A stretch of 64,000 bases of DNA from Chitinophagales bacterium. Lineage in GTDB: Bacteria > Bacteroidota > Bacteroidia > Chitinophagales > CAIODY01. This document shows positions 45,701 to 54,660 of this stretch, in pieces (position 1 is the stretch's first letter; each line of letters begins with the position of its first letter). The stretch is taken from positions 1 through 64,000 of the forward strand of contig CANFST010000002.1 of the NCBI GenBank assembly GCA_947449695.1, in the 5' to 3' direction. The translations under genes and the position numbers were made by a program. The notes under the pieces are model-generated. The model worked only from the letters and a program-made list of their open reading frames with translations. It did no database searches and was not told where the DNA came from.

Positions 45701-45787
45701 ATCTTTTAGAGAAACATAAGAGTAGCCTAATTTGCATAAATGCAAAATAGCAGGAATTTTCACTCGGCTGTTTTCGTTAAATGTCAT
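42719..45787 (-). CDS. hsdR: Type I restriction endonuclease, motor/nuclease subunit
   Basis: The 1022-residue HsdR has a PD-(D/E)xK nuclease (Asp120, Glu134, Lys136 in RPDITLL and FIEVKKPN). A helicase motor follows, with Walker A HTQGSGKTALAYY, the DEVH box YFLDEVHRSYN and the TGTPL motif. Further helicase motifs (FVFNMLLTGFDAP, QTLTRVNRTYK) and a coiled C-terminal domain for HsdM binding come next. All needed residues are present. It is the first gene of the operon, with a promoter at 45805-45836. It should cut unmodified foreign DNA. Confidence 0.93.
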   Translation of the reverse strand: MTFNENSRVKIPAILHLCKLGYSYVSLKDALVHESTNIFTNIFIESIKKINEGIEESEIKKVLEEISLCLENEDVGKSFYEKLINQSGIKLIDFDNFQNNTLNVVTELPCKKDDEEFRPDITLLINGMPLVFIEVKKPNNQDGILAEHKRIQSRFQNKKFRKFVNITQLMVFSNNMEYDDHAIQPIQGAFYATASYQKPNFNYFREEEHFELSKILKDISDEDETVILKDNNLVGIKDSPEFITNKNPNSPTHRVFNSLFQPERLAFMLRYSIAYVKGEYHLEKHIMRYPQVFATKAIAKKLNEGVKKGIIWHTQGSGKTALAYYNVKFLTDYFQSKNIIPKFYFIVDRIDLLIQASREFKSRGLVVHNINTREEFSKDIKSTSVIHNNSGKPEITVVNIQKFENDPDVIRNNDYNLNIQRVYFLDEVHRSYNPKGSFLANLHESDANAIKIGLTGTPLLGDEFNSKKIFGGYIHKYYYNSSIADGYTLRLIREEIETSYSLLLKEALQAIEILKGNADRKTVYAHHKFVEPMLDYIMQDFENSRIAMNENSIGGMVVCDSSEQAKMMYEIFQNKYAAKQEESLLMAAEPVVNYGAKQKENSKVKSAALILHDVGTKKEREEWVEQFKAGNIDFVFVFNMLLTGFDAPRLKKLYLGRIVKAHNLLQTLTRVNRTYKEFRYGYVVDFADIQAEFNKTNQDYFKELQSELGDEMEHYSNLFKSKEEIEAEIREIKDLLFQFNTTNAEVFSHQISQIQDRAEMQKIVKALNNAKSLYNIIRLSGNYELLEKLDFNKLTLLAREANNHLALINMKEALEKSVDTTNLLNIALEDVLFAFTKVKEEEMILADQLKNTLQKTREMLGGNFDQADPVFVSLKEELERLFKKKNLNEVTKEEMERNIAALEKIYTAAKELERKNQLLKAKYDNDGKYARLHKRLMEKNPLTDSESKLFEALQSLKKEADAQILQNSKMLENESFVERMMVRLVIDQLKNKHQLNLDADTAKHINTLIVKEYMNEYLGRTA

Positions 45788-46231
45788 TTGATTTTTTCGA
45801 ATGATAAAGATAGCAGATAAAAATTTGCAATGTCAATACCGAAAAGGGGGTAAATTTTTTAGTTGTTTTATGATTTCCAATACTCTCAATTCAATCTTAA
45901 ATAATTCTTCCAGAAATCATACGCTGTTCTCCATCAATACACATCAAATCACCATCATTACATCATGAATACAACATCAAAACATCATGGATACATCATC
46001 AATTCTGCATGAACATTTGATGCCAAAAGTGGAAATTGCTGGAATCATCTTTCCATTTCAATCCTTTCGAGGACTTTTGAATACTCTTCTTGACATTAGA
46101 TTCCTTTCTGGGAATTGTTTTTCCATTGGAGGAATTGTTTGAACCTTTCATATAGAAAGTAGGAAAGTTCACTTTTCAGTTGACTAAATATTTGCAGCGT
46201 AAATAAATTATTAACGCAAAAATTTCACAAA
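45788..46231. other. Non-coding gap with short repeats between hsdR and the recombinase cluster
   Basis: No coding frame is credible in this 444-base gap. It holds the hsdR promoter, eight ATCA-type repeats mostly in ACATCA context at 45933-46001, and GGAATTGTTT twice, at 46111-46120 and 46131-46140 (20-base period). A possible promoter lies near 46180-46195 for the small acidic gene. The repeats may be binding sites for an element-coded protein. Confidence 0.5.
45805..45836 (-). promoter_or_regulatory. Promoter of the restriction operon
   Basis: On the minus strand TTG (45836-45834), 21 bases, then TATCTTTA (45812-45805), close to the Bacteroidota TAnnTTTG. The hsdR start follows 18 bases on. 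Confidence 0.45.
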
Positions 46232-46435
46232 ATGAAAAGTAAACAATTTGAAGTTCCTCAGGAACAAATCGTAGAGTTCTGTCAATTAATTGAAGAACAC
46301 GAACTCGAAAATCAAATCATTGGTGTTACTGATGATGAAAACATTCTTATCGAAGTAAGCTATGAACAAAATGACAGAAGTGCCATGATGGAATTAGTTG
46401 AATTGATTGAAGTAGATGATGAGGATGATGACTAA
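46232..46435 (+). CDS. Small acidic protein, first gene of the recombinase cluster
   Basis: The 67-residue protein is strongly acidic, with the tail VDDEDDD, a helix with EEHELENQIIGV, and no Lys- or Arg-rich segment. It has no signal peptide. The family is unknown. Such small acidic proteins often accompany recombinases or mimic DNA, but nothing here proves that. It lies 273 bases upstream of the next small gene, with the structured region in between. Confidence 0.5.
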   Translation: MKSKQFEVPQEQIVEFCQLIEEHELENQIIGVTDDENILIEVSYEQNDRSAMMELVELIEVDDEDDD

Positions 46436-46460
46436 GTATTGATTTTCGAAATCAGCTTTA

Positions 46461-46555
46461 AAACGCCTTTTAAAATCAACGATTAGAAGAATTGACTAAA
46501 ATTTCATTGCTGGTCAATCCTAAAAATATCCATAAAAACGATTTAAAGGCGATTT
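46461..46555. repeat. Inverted and direct repeats upstream of the recombinase
   Basis: AAACGCCTTTTAAAATC (46461-46477) is an imperfect inverted match to GATTTAAAGGCGATTT (46540-46555). The latter region also reads as the direct pair GATTTAAAGGC and GATTTAAGGC. They could be recombinase or regulator sites. Confidence 0.45.
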
Positions 46556-46589
46556 AAGGCATTTTGGCTCAAAGTCAATACAGTAGGTT

Positions 46590-46645
46590 ATTCCAAGGTG
46601 AGTGCTTACCTTTGAAATGGGGGTAAGCATCACTTGGAATTTTTT
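46590..46645 (+). terminator. Long hairpin with T-run between the two small genes
   Basis: The arms 46590-46610 and 46622-46640 pair over about 18 positions with two single-base bulges, a 10-base loop, and a T-run at 46640-46645. It is a strong intrinsic terminator for transcripts from 46232, or a structured leader of the downstream pair. Confidence 0.7.
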
Positions 46646-46707
46646 AATAAAAATGAAATAATGAGCAGCATGAAAAAATAAAAAGTGAAACAGAAACAAA
46701 AGAACAA

Positions 46708-46920
46708 GTGATAGATGAAGTCATTAAAATGAATCCCAAGAAAGAACCGTTGACGAGTGAAAAGTTAAAAACGTTTAAAGGATTTGAGCAGATGAATGAC
46801 GAAGAGTTAAAAGAATATTTACATCACATTCATCAAATGGCGGTTATAGTGGTAGAATATTTAAGAACGCAAAATAATGACTTTATAGAATCAGATAATC
46901 AAAACAAATTAGCAGCATGA
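46708..46920 (+). CDS. Small helical protein coupled to the recombinase
   Basis: The 70-residue frame opens at GTG 46708; ATG 46729 ([16 protein letters not shown]) is equally possible. It has two helices, [22 protein letters not shown] and a polar end. The stop overlaps the recombinase start by four bases (ATGA), so it is translationally coupled and may help or control the recombinase. Family not recognised. Confidence 0.55.
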   Translation: MIDEVIKMNPKKEPLTSEKLKTFKGFEQMNDEELKEYLHHIHQMAVIVVEYLRTQNNDFIESDNQNKLAA

Positions 46921-48596
46921 CAACAGAAAAATTAGAAGTATTTCAGCAATTCGGAAGAAGTGCTAAATATCAAATTAAAAAAGTAGAAACAGGCAATGTA
47001 GTTATCTATACAAGAGTTTCGAGTAAAGAACAAGCTGATAAAAACCTTTCTTTAGAAACCCAAAGAAGAGCAATAGAGCAATATGCAGAGCGCAACAAAT
47101 TAGGGATATTGGGTTATTTCGGCGGAACGTATGAAAGTGCAAAAACAGATGGCAGAAAAGAATTTAATCGGATGCTGGATTTTATCCGAAAAAGTAGAAA
47201 CAAAGTCAGTACTGTTTTAGTGTATAGCATGGATAGATTTAGCCGAACAGGTGCGAAAGGAGCTATCTCCATTGTTTCAGAACTAAGGGAGAAATATGGC
47301 ATTAATGTATTTGCCATCACACAGCCAACCGACACCTCAAATCCGAGTGGTGTTTTGCATCAAAACATTCAGTTACTGTTCAGTGAATATGATAATGAAT
47401 TAAGAAAACAAAAAGCAGTGGCAGGGATGAAAGAAAAACTCAAGAAAGGAATTTGGGTAGTGCCACCACCACAAGGCTATGACATCATTAAAATAAATGG
47501 GGACAGAAAAATTGTAGTGAATGAAGTAGGAAAGAAAATCAAAAAAGCTTTTCAGTGGAAAGTAGAAGGCATGAAGAATGAAGAGATTGTGAGCAAATTA
47601 AAAGCAATGAAAGTTCCCATGTATAAACAGCAATTACTGAAAATTTTCAAAAATCCATTTTACTGTGGCTTAATTGCTCACGGCTTATTAGATGGTGAAG
47701 TAGTAGAAGGTACACATGAAAAAATGATAACGAAAGAAATGTTTTTACGTATTAATGATATCATGCAAAGTTCTTCAAGGTTTGGTGTTCCACACCGAAA
47801 AGAGAATGACAATATTCCGTTAAAAGTATTTATGAAATGTGATGATTGCAAAGAACCATTTGCTGGTTATATCGTGAAAGCAAAGGGTTTGTATTATTAC
47901 AAATGCAGAACAAATGGTTGTCGTTGTAACAAAAATGCAAAACAGATGCACGAGTTATTTGCCAATTTCCTAAATCAATTTCAGATGAATGCGGATTGTA
48001 TTAAACCATTCTTGTACGAAGTTATCAGCGAAGTTGAAAAACAACAGGAAGATAACGTTTCGGAACAGAAGGTTATCAAAAGTAATTTAACAGAGGTACA
48101 GAAAAAGATTGATGATTTAGAAGAAAGGCATTTTATTAAAATAGAGATTCCCAAACCTGTTTATGAAAAATTCTTATTGAAATACCAACAAGAAAAAAAG
48201 ACAATAGAGAAAAATTTGTGTGATTCTAATATTGACATTTCGAACCTGCAAAACAACTTAGAAAAGGCATTGAATTTTAGTGTGAACCTTGCCACAGCAT
48301 GGAGTTCTACGGATTACTCATCAAAAGAAAAGTTGCAGAAATTAATGTTTCCTGAAGGAATTTACTACAATCGTCAAAATCACACATTTCGAACCACGAA
48401 AATAAATTTGGTATTTGCTCAAATCGCTGATTGGAAGCGAATTACAGCCGAAAATAAAAAAGGGACTTTTGATAAAAATCATCAAAAGTCCCTTTCAGCG
48501 GAGAAAGAGGGATTCGAACCCCCGGAACCTTTCGGTTCAACAGTTTTCAAGACTGCCGCAATCGACCACTCTGCCATTTCTCCGCTGCAAATATAG
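46917..48596 (+). CDS. Large serine recombinase/integrase whose frame enters tRNA-Ser
   Basis: The 559-residue protein has a resolvase catalytic domain ([20 protein letters not shown] with the catalytic Ser, YSMDRFSR), a recombinase domain (residues 175-270) and a zinc-ribbon ([21 protein letters not shown]). A coiled coil follows. The last 50 residues are read from the terminator and body of tRNA-Ser (minus strand): [21 protein letters not shown]. Such tails mark integrases inserted at a tRNA 3' end, so the attachment site lies in this overlap. The true end of function may be nearer residue 505. Confidence 0.88.
   Translation: MTTEKLEVFQQFGRSAKYQIKKVETGNVVIYTRVSSKEQADKNLSLETQRRAIEQYAERNKLGILGYFGGTYESAKTDGRKEFNRMLDFIRKSRNKVSTVLVYSMDRFSRTGAKGAISIVSELREKYGINVFAITQPTDTSNPSGVLHQNIQLLFSEYDNELRKQKAVAGMKEKLKKGIWVVPPPQGYDIIKINGDRKIVVNEVGKKIKKAFQWKVEGMKNEEIVSKLKAMKVPMYKQQLLKIFKNPFYCGLIAHGLLDGEVVEGTHEKMITKEMFLRINDIMQSSSRFGVPHRKENDNIPLKVFMKCDDCKEPFAGYIVKAKGLYYYKCRTNGCRCNKNAKQMHELFANFLNQFQMNADCIKPFLYEVISEVEKQQEDNVSEQKVIKSNLTEVQKKIDDLEERHFIKIEIPKPVYEKFLLKYQQEKKTIEKNLCDSNIDISNLQNNLEKALNFSVNLATAWSSTDYSSKEKLQKLMFPEGIYYNRQNHTFRTTKINLVFAQIADWKRITAENKKGTFDKNHQKSLSAEKEGFEPPEPFGSTVFKTAAIDHSAISPLQI
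48451..48501 (-). repeat. 51-bp repeat containing the tRNA-Ser terminator, right copy
   Basis: It matches 14169-14219 except for the six-base loop. It contains a 15-bp stem (48459-48473 with 48481-48495) and a T-run on the minus strand, directly after the tRNA 3' end. It is also translated as part of the recombinase tail. It is a candidate attachment site. Confidence 0.7.
48499..48583 (-). tRNA. tRNA-Ser (anticodon UGA)
   Basis: The minus strand folds as a class II tRNA: acceptor GGAGAAA / TTTCTCC, anticodon loop CTTGAAA, a long variable arm GAACC GAAA GGTTC, and T-loop TTCGAAT, with discriminator G. CCA is not encoded. A strong hairpin terminator follows at once. The recombinase reading frame overlaps the whole gene on the other strand, which marks it as the integration target. 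Confidence 0.95.
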
Positions 48597-48644
48597 ACAT
48601 GAAAAATAGTTCTGCAAACTTGCGCTTATCTTTTTTTATTTTTT

Positions 48645-50690
48645 TTAATTAAAAATAGCCTGAGCAATTTTTCCAGCATCAATTATTTGGCAAGTTTTGT
48701 TCTTGCAAACAAACACTAGGTTTTTATCAGTAGCATATTCATTTAAAATATTTAGGCTTGTTAAGTTTTTCTTTTGCATCAAAATTGTTGCAGGAAAAAA
48801 ATGTTGCTGAATTTTATTCGTGAATTTATCTGCATCATTTCCACAACAAATTATTTCAGTAATTCCATTTTTAAATTCATAAGCCGCACAAGCCCAATTA
48901 GCAAAGGATGTTGGATGTTGAACCATTGCATTTTTTACTTCTTGTAATTGATTTTTTGCAATCGAAAATAATTTTTCATCTTCAAAAATCAGACTCAATT
49001 TTAAAAAAGCACGGCACAAAACTGAATTGGGTGAAGGCACTGCACCATCGTATAATTCCATAGTACGGCTGATTACATCGTTTTGACTTTTTTTTGTGTA
49101 GTAGAAAAATGGAGAATTTTCACTTACAAAATTTTCAATTACAAATTGCGAAAGCGAATAAGCAGAATGTAAATGATTTTCATCAAAACAAATTTCATAA
49201 ATACTTAAATAAGCTTGAATCAAATAAGCATAGTCATCCAAAAATGTTGCTCCTTGAGGCTTTCCAAGTGTACATTGATGAAATAAATGCGCCGGTATTT
49301 TTCTTGGAAACAATTTTTCTTCAATGAATTTCAAACTTTGCAATGCAGCATTTTTAAATGCTTTATCACCAAAAGATTTGCAGCATTGACTCAAACCACT
49401 GATGAGCAAAGCATTCCAAGCCAACAATTGTTTATTATCCAATTGCGGACGAACTCTTTTTCCACGAGCTCCAAATAATTTTTCATATGCAGATTTTAAA
49501 AGCTCTCTCTCTGTTGGAGAGGGTTGGGGTGAGGTTGCTTCATGCAAAATATTAAAGCCATGTTCCCAATTTCCTTCAGGTAAAATGTTGTAAGTTTTTT
49601 CAATGATTTTGTATTCTTCTTCGCCTAAAATTGATTTTAGTTCTTCGTAAGCCCAAATATAAAATTTACCTTCAATGCCTTCTGAATCTGCATCCAAAGC
49701 CGAATAGAAGCCCCCATTCAAATCTTGCATTTCTCTTTGCAACCAAATTAAAATTTGATTTGCTTTTTCCTTCAGCATATTATTTTTGGTGATGGAATAA
49801 GTTTGCGCCATCACTTTCAACAGCAAGGCATTATCGTACAGCATTTTTTCAAAGTGAGGTGCAAACCATTTTGCATCAGTGCTATATCGCGAAATGCCGC
49901 CACCGAGTTGGTCGTAAATTCCACCGTTTAACATTTTCAACAAACTCAATTCAACATGCGCTAATGCTTTTTCGTTTTTTGCAAAACGAAAATCAAACAG
50001 CAACCATTCCTTATTCATTGTTCCAAGAAATTTGGGAGCAGCTCCAAAGCCACCATCCATGCCATCAAATTGCATTTGCATGGCTTGAAATATTTTTTCA
50101 AAATCATTTTCCGAAAAAATATTTTCTGCATTTTCGTTCGGCACATCAATCATTTTTTTCTTCAAAACACTCACCACATCATTGTTGATATAATCCATTA
50201 ATTGATTGGCTTGTTGCTCAACTTCATCACGTTTTGTTTTGTAAGCATTGGCAATATGCCACAACACATCATTCCATAATGGACGATTATGCATTGGTTT
50301 TGGTGGAAAATAAGTGCCGCCATAAAATGGTTTTAAATCGGGTGTCAAAAAAATATTCAAGGGCCATCCGCCACTTCCTGTAAGGATTTGAATGGCATTC
50401 ATATAAATATGGTCAAGGTCGGGGCGCTCTTCTCTATCCACTTTTATATTGATGAAATATTCATTCATCAAAGCAGCCGTTTGTTCATTTTCAAAACTTT
50501 CATGCTCCATCACATGACACCAATGGCAACTACTATAACCAATGCTTAATAGAATTGGCTTGTTTAAATCTTTTGCTTTTTGTAATGCATCATCATTCCA
50601 AGCATGCCACTGTACTGGATTGTAGGCATGTTGTAATAAATACGGGCTAGTTTCTTTTATTAATTGATTTGGCTTTTTATTCATTCTCAC
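48645..50690 (-). CDS. Thioredoxin-domain protein of the YyaL/spermatogenesis-associated 20 family
   Basis: The 681-residue protein has an N-terminal thioredoxin-like domain with [16 protein letters not shown] and VDREERPD, followed by an (alpha/alpha)6-barrel-like catalytic region ([46 protein letters not shown]). The domain order and length match the family, whose activity is poorly known. A repeat-derived insert [13 protein letters not shown] near residue 390 replaces a normally variable loop. The start could also be the second Met (MNKKPNQ, 50684). It is convergent with the recombinase. Confidence 0.88.
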   Translation of the reverse strand: MRMNKKPNQLIKETSPYLLQHAYNPVQWHAWNDDALQKAKDLNKPILLSIGYSSCHWCHVMEHESFENEQTAALMNEYFINIKVDREERPDLDHIYMNAIQILTGSGGWPLNIFLTPDLKPFYGGTYFPPKPMHNRPLWNDVLWHIANAYKTKRDEVEQQANQLMDYINNDVVSVLKKKMIDVPNENAENIFSENDFEKIFQAMQMQFDGMDGGFGAAPKFLGTMNKEWLLFDFRFAKNEKALAHVELSLLKMLNGGIYDQLGGGISRYSTDAKWFAPHFEKMLYDNALLLKVMAQTYSITKNNMLKEKANQILIWLQREMQDLNGGFYSALDADSEGIEGKFYIWAYEELKSILGEEEYKIIEKTYNILPEGNWEHGFNILHEATSPQPSPTERELLKSAYEKLFGARGKRVRPQLDNKQLLAWNALLISGLSQCCKSFGDKAFKNAALQSLKFIEEKLFPRKIPAHLFHQCTLGKPQGATFLDDYAYLIQAYLSIYEICFDENHLHSAYSLSQFVIENFVSENSPFFYYTKKSQNDVISRTMELYDGAVPSPNSVLCRAFLKLSLIFEDEKLFSIAKNQLQEVKNAMVQHPTSFANWACAAYEFKNGITEIICCGNDADKFTNKIQQHFFPATILMQKKNLTSLNILNEYATDKNLVFVCKNKTCQIIDAGKIAQAIFN
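49500..49545. repeat. GC-rich repeat inserted in frame in the YyaL-family gene
   Basis: The minus strand reads CACCCCAACCCTCTCC, close to the core at 38436-38477, with a short hairpin. It adds [10 protein letters not shown] to the protein without breaking the frame. Two such in-frame inserts in unrelated genes indicate a mobile hairpin family. Confidence 0.6.
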
Positions 50691-50728
50691 AAATCAACAC
50701 ATTATTATTCTTTTGGTTTAACTATTTT

Positions 50729-50762
50729 TTTGATGTACGACAATCTCAATCTACTACATTTG
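50729..50762 (+). promoter_or_regulatory. Promoter of the PNGase F-like gene
   Basis: TTTG (50729-50732), 22 bases, then TACATTTG (50755-50762), a perfect Bacteroidota -7 box. The start codon is 16 bases downstream of the box. Confidence 0.5.
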
Positions 50763-50778
50763 CAGCATAACTTTTAAT

Positions 50779-52716
50779 ATGCTAAAAAATATATTTACAA
50801 CAATTTTAATTTTTGTTAATTTGAATTTGTTTGCCAGCACTGGCGATACAACGCATGTATTAACACACAATAATGTATTGCACCATTACATTACTACATC
50901 GGGTAATTACAATTATACAACTTGGACAAGATTCCCGAATAAATCATGGCGCAAAGCGATTTTGAAAGTAACGTTTAAAGCACCTGGAAATGGCTTGCAA
51001 TGCGGACAATGGGATTATTTGAATTATGTAAAAATTTTACGAAAGGGTAGTATAAATAATCCATCCCAAAATATAGAAATTGCCAGAATCATTACCCCTT
51101 ATGGCAATTCATTTGGTTCAAAATGGAGCTATACCTGGTTCGCTGATGTGACAGATTTTGCACCATTAATGAATGATTCCTTAGAAGTGGATTATAATTT
51201 CACTGGAGGTGATGGTTCAACCTCAGGGTCAAGTGGATATAAATTTACCTTAGATTTTATAATGATTGAAGGTACACCAGCCATGCAACAAACTAGCTTC
51301 ACACAACTTTGGAATGGTTCATTTGCTTATGGGAACATTAATAATCCAATCGAAAATCATTTAACTCCAATCAGTATTCAAATTGATACTAGTGCGTCTA
51401 TCGGACGGTTAAGATTATTACAAACTGGTCATGGGGCTGAAAACAATGACGGTTGCTCTGAGTTTTGCAACAAATATCGTTTATTGAAATGGGATAGTGT
51501 AAAAGTTGATTCACAGCAGGTTTGGCGGCTTTGTGGATTTAATGGATTATTTCCTCAAGCAGGTACATGGGTTTATGACAGAAGTAATTGGTGTCCTGGA
51601 AGCATGGTGTATCCTTACTCTTACGATTTTAAAACCACTGCCAACAGCCATCATACTATTGATATTGATATGCAGCAATTTGTGGCAAATGGTAGTGCAA
51701 ATTATGTTTTTGGTTCGCAATTTTTTCAATACAAAAAACCTATTCACAAAATTGATGCATCTATTGAAAACCTTATCAATCCTAGCTCTCAAGCTGAATA
51801 CAATCGTATTAATCCAATTTGCGGTAACCCTACTTTAACTGTAAAAAACAATGGTAGCGATACCATTCAAACACTTGGGTTCCAGTTTGGCATAGTCGGA
51901 TCATCAGCTCAAACTTATTTCTGGAATGGAATCTTATTACCTCAGCACACAACAACTATTACTTTAAATAATTTTCTACTTATTGATTCGAATTCGCAAA
52001 AATTTAACGTGACTATAAGTAGCGTAAACAATGCTTCAGATGAATACCCAGCTGACAACAGCTATACTACTAATGTTAAGCTACCATCCGTTTATGAACA
52101 AACTATGGTTTTTATTGTAAAAACAAACAAACATCCACAAGAAACTAAATATGAAGTGAAAGACATTTGGGGAAACATTTTGCTACACAAATCTGGTTAT
52201 AACTTAAATGCAAATACCACTTATCGCGATACCATTTCATTTCCTGATGGCTGCTACTTTTTCAATATTTACGATTCAAGCGATGGCGGTGGTGATGGAC
52301 TTACTTTTTGGGCAGATACAGCTCAAGGCAGTGGATATGCCAAAATTGTAAATTTGGGTAATACCCCATACATCACTTTCAATTCTGATTTTGGTTCGCA
52401 AACAGGCATAAACTTCAAAGTAGGTAGCCCACAATATTTGGCTATTCAACACATTGCAAAACCAACATTAAAATGCAATGTTTTTCCCAATCCAAACAAT
52501 GGCAATTTTACAGTTGATTTAGATATGACTGGGTTTGATGATGTAACTATTTGGATAACTGATTTAATGGGAAGAGTGATTTGTAAACAAGAGTACAAGA
52601 ATGTTTCAGGGCTTACAAAAAATTTCAATCTGGATAACGAATCTGCCGGAATTTATTTAGTTAAAATTTCATCATCATCACAATCCGAAATAAGAAAAAT
52701 AATAAAAACAAACTGA
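50779..52716 (+). CDS. PNGase F-like exported protein with type IX sorting domain
   Basis: The 645-residue protein has a signal peptide (LIFVNLNLFAS) and two sandwich domains of the peptide-N-glycosidase F type (CGQWDYLNYVKILRK; then TGHGAENNDGCSEFC, then GLFPQAGTWVYDRSNWCPGS). After about 300 residues it ends with a type A sorting domain (CNVFPNPNNGNFTVDL, DLMGRVI, GIYLVKIS). It should be exported by the type IX system and fixed to the surface. Glycan removal from glycoproteins is inferred from the family; the active site is not proven here. Confidence 0.8.
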   Translation: MLKNIFTTILIFVNLNLFASTGDTTHVLTHNNVLHHYITTSGNYNYTTWTRFPNKSWRKAILKVTFKAPGNGLQCGQWDYLNYVKILRKGSINNPSQNIEIARIITPYGNSFGSKWSYTWFADVTDFAPLMNDSLEVDYNFTGGDGSTSGSSGYKFTLDFIMIEGTPAMQQTSFTQLWNGSFAYGNINNPIENHLTPISIQIDTSASIGRLRLLQTGHGAENNDGCSEFCNKYRLLKWDSVKVDSQQVWRLCGFNGLFPQAGTWVYDRSNWCPGSMVYPYSYDFKTTANSHHTIDIDMQQFVANGSANYVFGSQFFQYKKPIHKIDASIENLINPSSQAEYNRINPICGNPTLTVKNNGSDTIQTLGFQFGIVGSSAQTYFWNGILLPQHTTTITLNNFLLIDSNSQKFNVTISSVNNASDEYPADNSYTTNVKLPSVYEQTMVFIVKTNKHPQETKYEVKDIWGNILLHKSGYNLNANTTYRDTISFPDGCYFFNIYDSSDGGGDGLTFWADTAQGSGYAKIVNLGNTPYITFNSDFGSQTGINFKVGSPQYLAIQHIAKPTLKCNVFPNPNNGNFTVDLDMTGFDDVTIWITDLMGRVICKQEYKNVSGLTKNFNLDNESAGIYLVKISSSSQSEIRKIIKTN

Positions 52717-52839
52717 TAAAATCTTTTTACATAACTTCGCCTTTCTTCTCTCTTAAACTTAATTTTATTTCTCTTAAATAACTATTAAAAGAATGGTGGT
52801 TACATTACATTGTGCCTCCGAAAAAATTGAAAAAAATCC

Positions 52840-54657
52840 ATGTGTGGAATAGCAGGAGTTTATAAATTTTACAGCAAAGATGTAGATGAAGCCGATTTGA
52901 ATAAGATGATTGTTATTCAAAATCACCGAGGACCTGATGATTCAAAAACATGGATTCATTCAGAAAACAAAATTGGTTTCGGACATAATCGTTTGCGGAT
53001 TATTGATTTATCGCAAGCGGCTTCGCAACCCATGACCTATCAAGGTTTGTACACTATCACGTACAACGGCGAATTGTATAACTACAAACCACTTAAGGAA
53101 AAATTACAACAAAAAGGCTATCAATTCAACAGCCAATCCGATACAGAAGTTTTATTAGCCATGTATGCCGAATTTGGCATTGATTGTTTGCAACATTTAG
53201 ATGGGATGTTTGCCTTTGCAATTTGGGATGAAAAAAAACAACGCTTGTTTTGTGCTCGAGATAGATTTGGCGAAAAACCTTTCCATTATTATTATTCAGC
53301 TCCACAAGGAAATTTTGTTTTTGCATCCGAAATCAAAACTTTGTTTGCATCAGGATTAGTACCAAAAGAATTTAATTACCGTATGGTATATCATTTTCTG
53401 GCAAATGAGATGGTCGAAAATCCATTCAATTTTGAGGAAACATTTTATGATAACATATCTAGATTAGAAGCGGCACATTACTTAATAATTGATGGTACAG
53501 GAAGATTGCAAAAAGGAAAATATTGGGAATTGAAAAATGAAACCAATCATTCTATTTCGGAAAAAGATGCTGTAGAAAAATTTCAAGAATTATTTTTAGA
53601 TTCAGTACGAACCAGATTACAAGCAGATGTTCCATTTGGCACATCCCTTTCTGGTGGATTAGATTCTAGTTCAATTTTATGCGCCGCAAGGCAACATTAC
53701 AAAGGTGATTTAAAAGCTTTTTCAGCCCGATTTAAAGATGCGAAATTAGATGAGGGGAAATACATAGAAGCAGTTGTAAAGCATGCTCAAGTAAAAAGTA
53801 TTCAAACCACACCTGATGAAAATACATTCTTGGATTCGGTAGAAAAAATATTATACTATCAAGAAGAACCATTTTCTAGTGCCAGCATTGTTGCACAATG
53901 GGAAGTAATGAAATTGGCAGCTAATAATGATGTTAAAGTATTGATTGATGGGCAGGGCTCAGATGAGTATTTAGCTGGCTATACTCATTTTCACTTCACT
54001 TATCTTAAAGAACTATTTATAAATAATAGAACTACATTTTATGAAGAAGTAAGAAATCAACGTGAAAATATTAACCCAAATTTTTCTTTAGGATTACAAT
54101 TTTATTTTCAAACAATTTTTCCTGCATCATTTGACAAACTTCAAAGTTTTAAAAATACTGCTTTTGGGAGTGAGAAAGATAAATTTTTGCATTACGATTT
54201 TTTTCGACAATACCAGGAAAAACAAAATCCATTCAACAATTTTTTGACTTTAAAAGAAGCGACCAATTATTTTACAACACAGTATGGCTTGCATAAATTG
54301 CTCCGATTTGCGGACCGAAGTTCCATGGCACATTCAATCGAAGTAAGATTACCATTTTTAAATCATAACTTAGTAGAGTTTACGCATTCCTTACCTGCTG
54401 ATTTATTAATAAAAAATGGATGGAGCAAATATGTACTGCGCAAATCAATGGAACCTTATCTGCCTCAAGAAATTACTTGGCGAAAAGATAAGCTAGGATT
54501 TCAAGCACCACAATTAGACTGGTTAAAATCTCCTACGATTCAGCCCATTATGCACGAAGCCACACAATGGATGAAGACACATCATATTTTAAATAAAAAG
54601 TATAAAAAAGAATATTCATGGTTAATTCTGATCATGTATTTATTCCTCCGAAAATAA
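52840..54657 (+). CDS. asnB: Asparagine synthase, glutamine-hydrolysing, first copy
   Basis: The 605-residue enzyme has N-terminal Cys2 (MCGIAGVYKFYS) as the glutaminase nucleophile, HRGPDDSKTW, the Gn-AT II loop RDRFGEKPFHY, and the synthetase PP-loop SLSGGLDSSSILC. It uses Gln and ATP to amidate Asp, but copies in glycan clusters often amidate uronic acids or other cell-surface substrates. It is followed after three bases by a second paralogue. Together with WbqC, GT2 and formyltransferase genes it is best read as a surface-glycan enzyme. Confidence 0.85.
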   Translation: MCGIAGVYKFYSKDVDEADLNKMIVIQNHRGPDDSKTWIHSENKIGFGHNRLRIIDLSQAASQPMTYQGLYTITYNGELYNYKPLKEKLQQKGYQFNSQSDTEVLLAMYAEFGIDCLQHLDGMFAFAIWDEKKQRLFCARDRFGEKPFHYYYSAPQGNFVFASEIKTLFASGLVPKEFNYRMVYHFLANEMVENPFNFEETFYDNISRLEAAHYLIIDGTGRLQKGKYWELKNETNHSISEKDAVEKFQELFLDSVRTRLQADVPFGTSLSGGLDSSSILCAARQHYKGDLKAFSARFKDAKLDEGKYIEAVVKHAQVKSIQTTPDENTFLDSVEKILYYQEEPFSSASIVAQWEVMKLAANNDVKVLIDGQGSDEYLAGYTHFHFTYLKELFINNRTTFYEEVRNQRENINPNFSLGLQFYFQTIFPASFDKLQSFKNTAFGSEKDKFLHYDFFRQYQEKQNPFNNFLTLKEATNYFTTQYGLHKLLRFADRSSMAHSIEVRLPFLNHNLVEFTHSLPADLLIKNGWSKYVLRKSMEPYLPQEITWRKDKLGFQAPQLDWLKSPTIQPIMHEATQWMKTHHILNKKYKKEYSWLILIMYLFLRK

Positions 54658-54660
54658 ATT

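Noticed and set aside
46020-46160. Possible CRISPR-like repeat (TTTCAATCCTTTCGAGGAC)
   Set aside because: The unit occurs once, with no spacers or regular period and no cas gene nearby.
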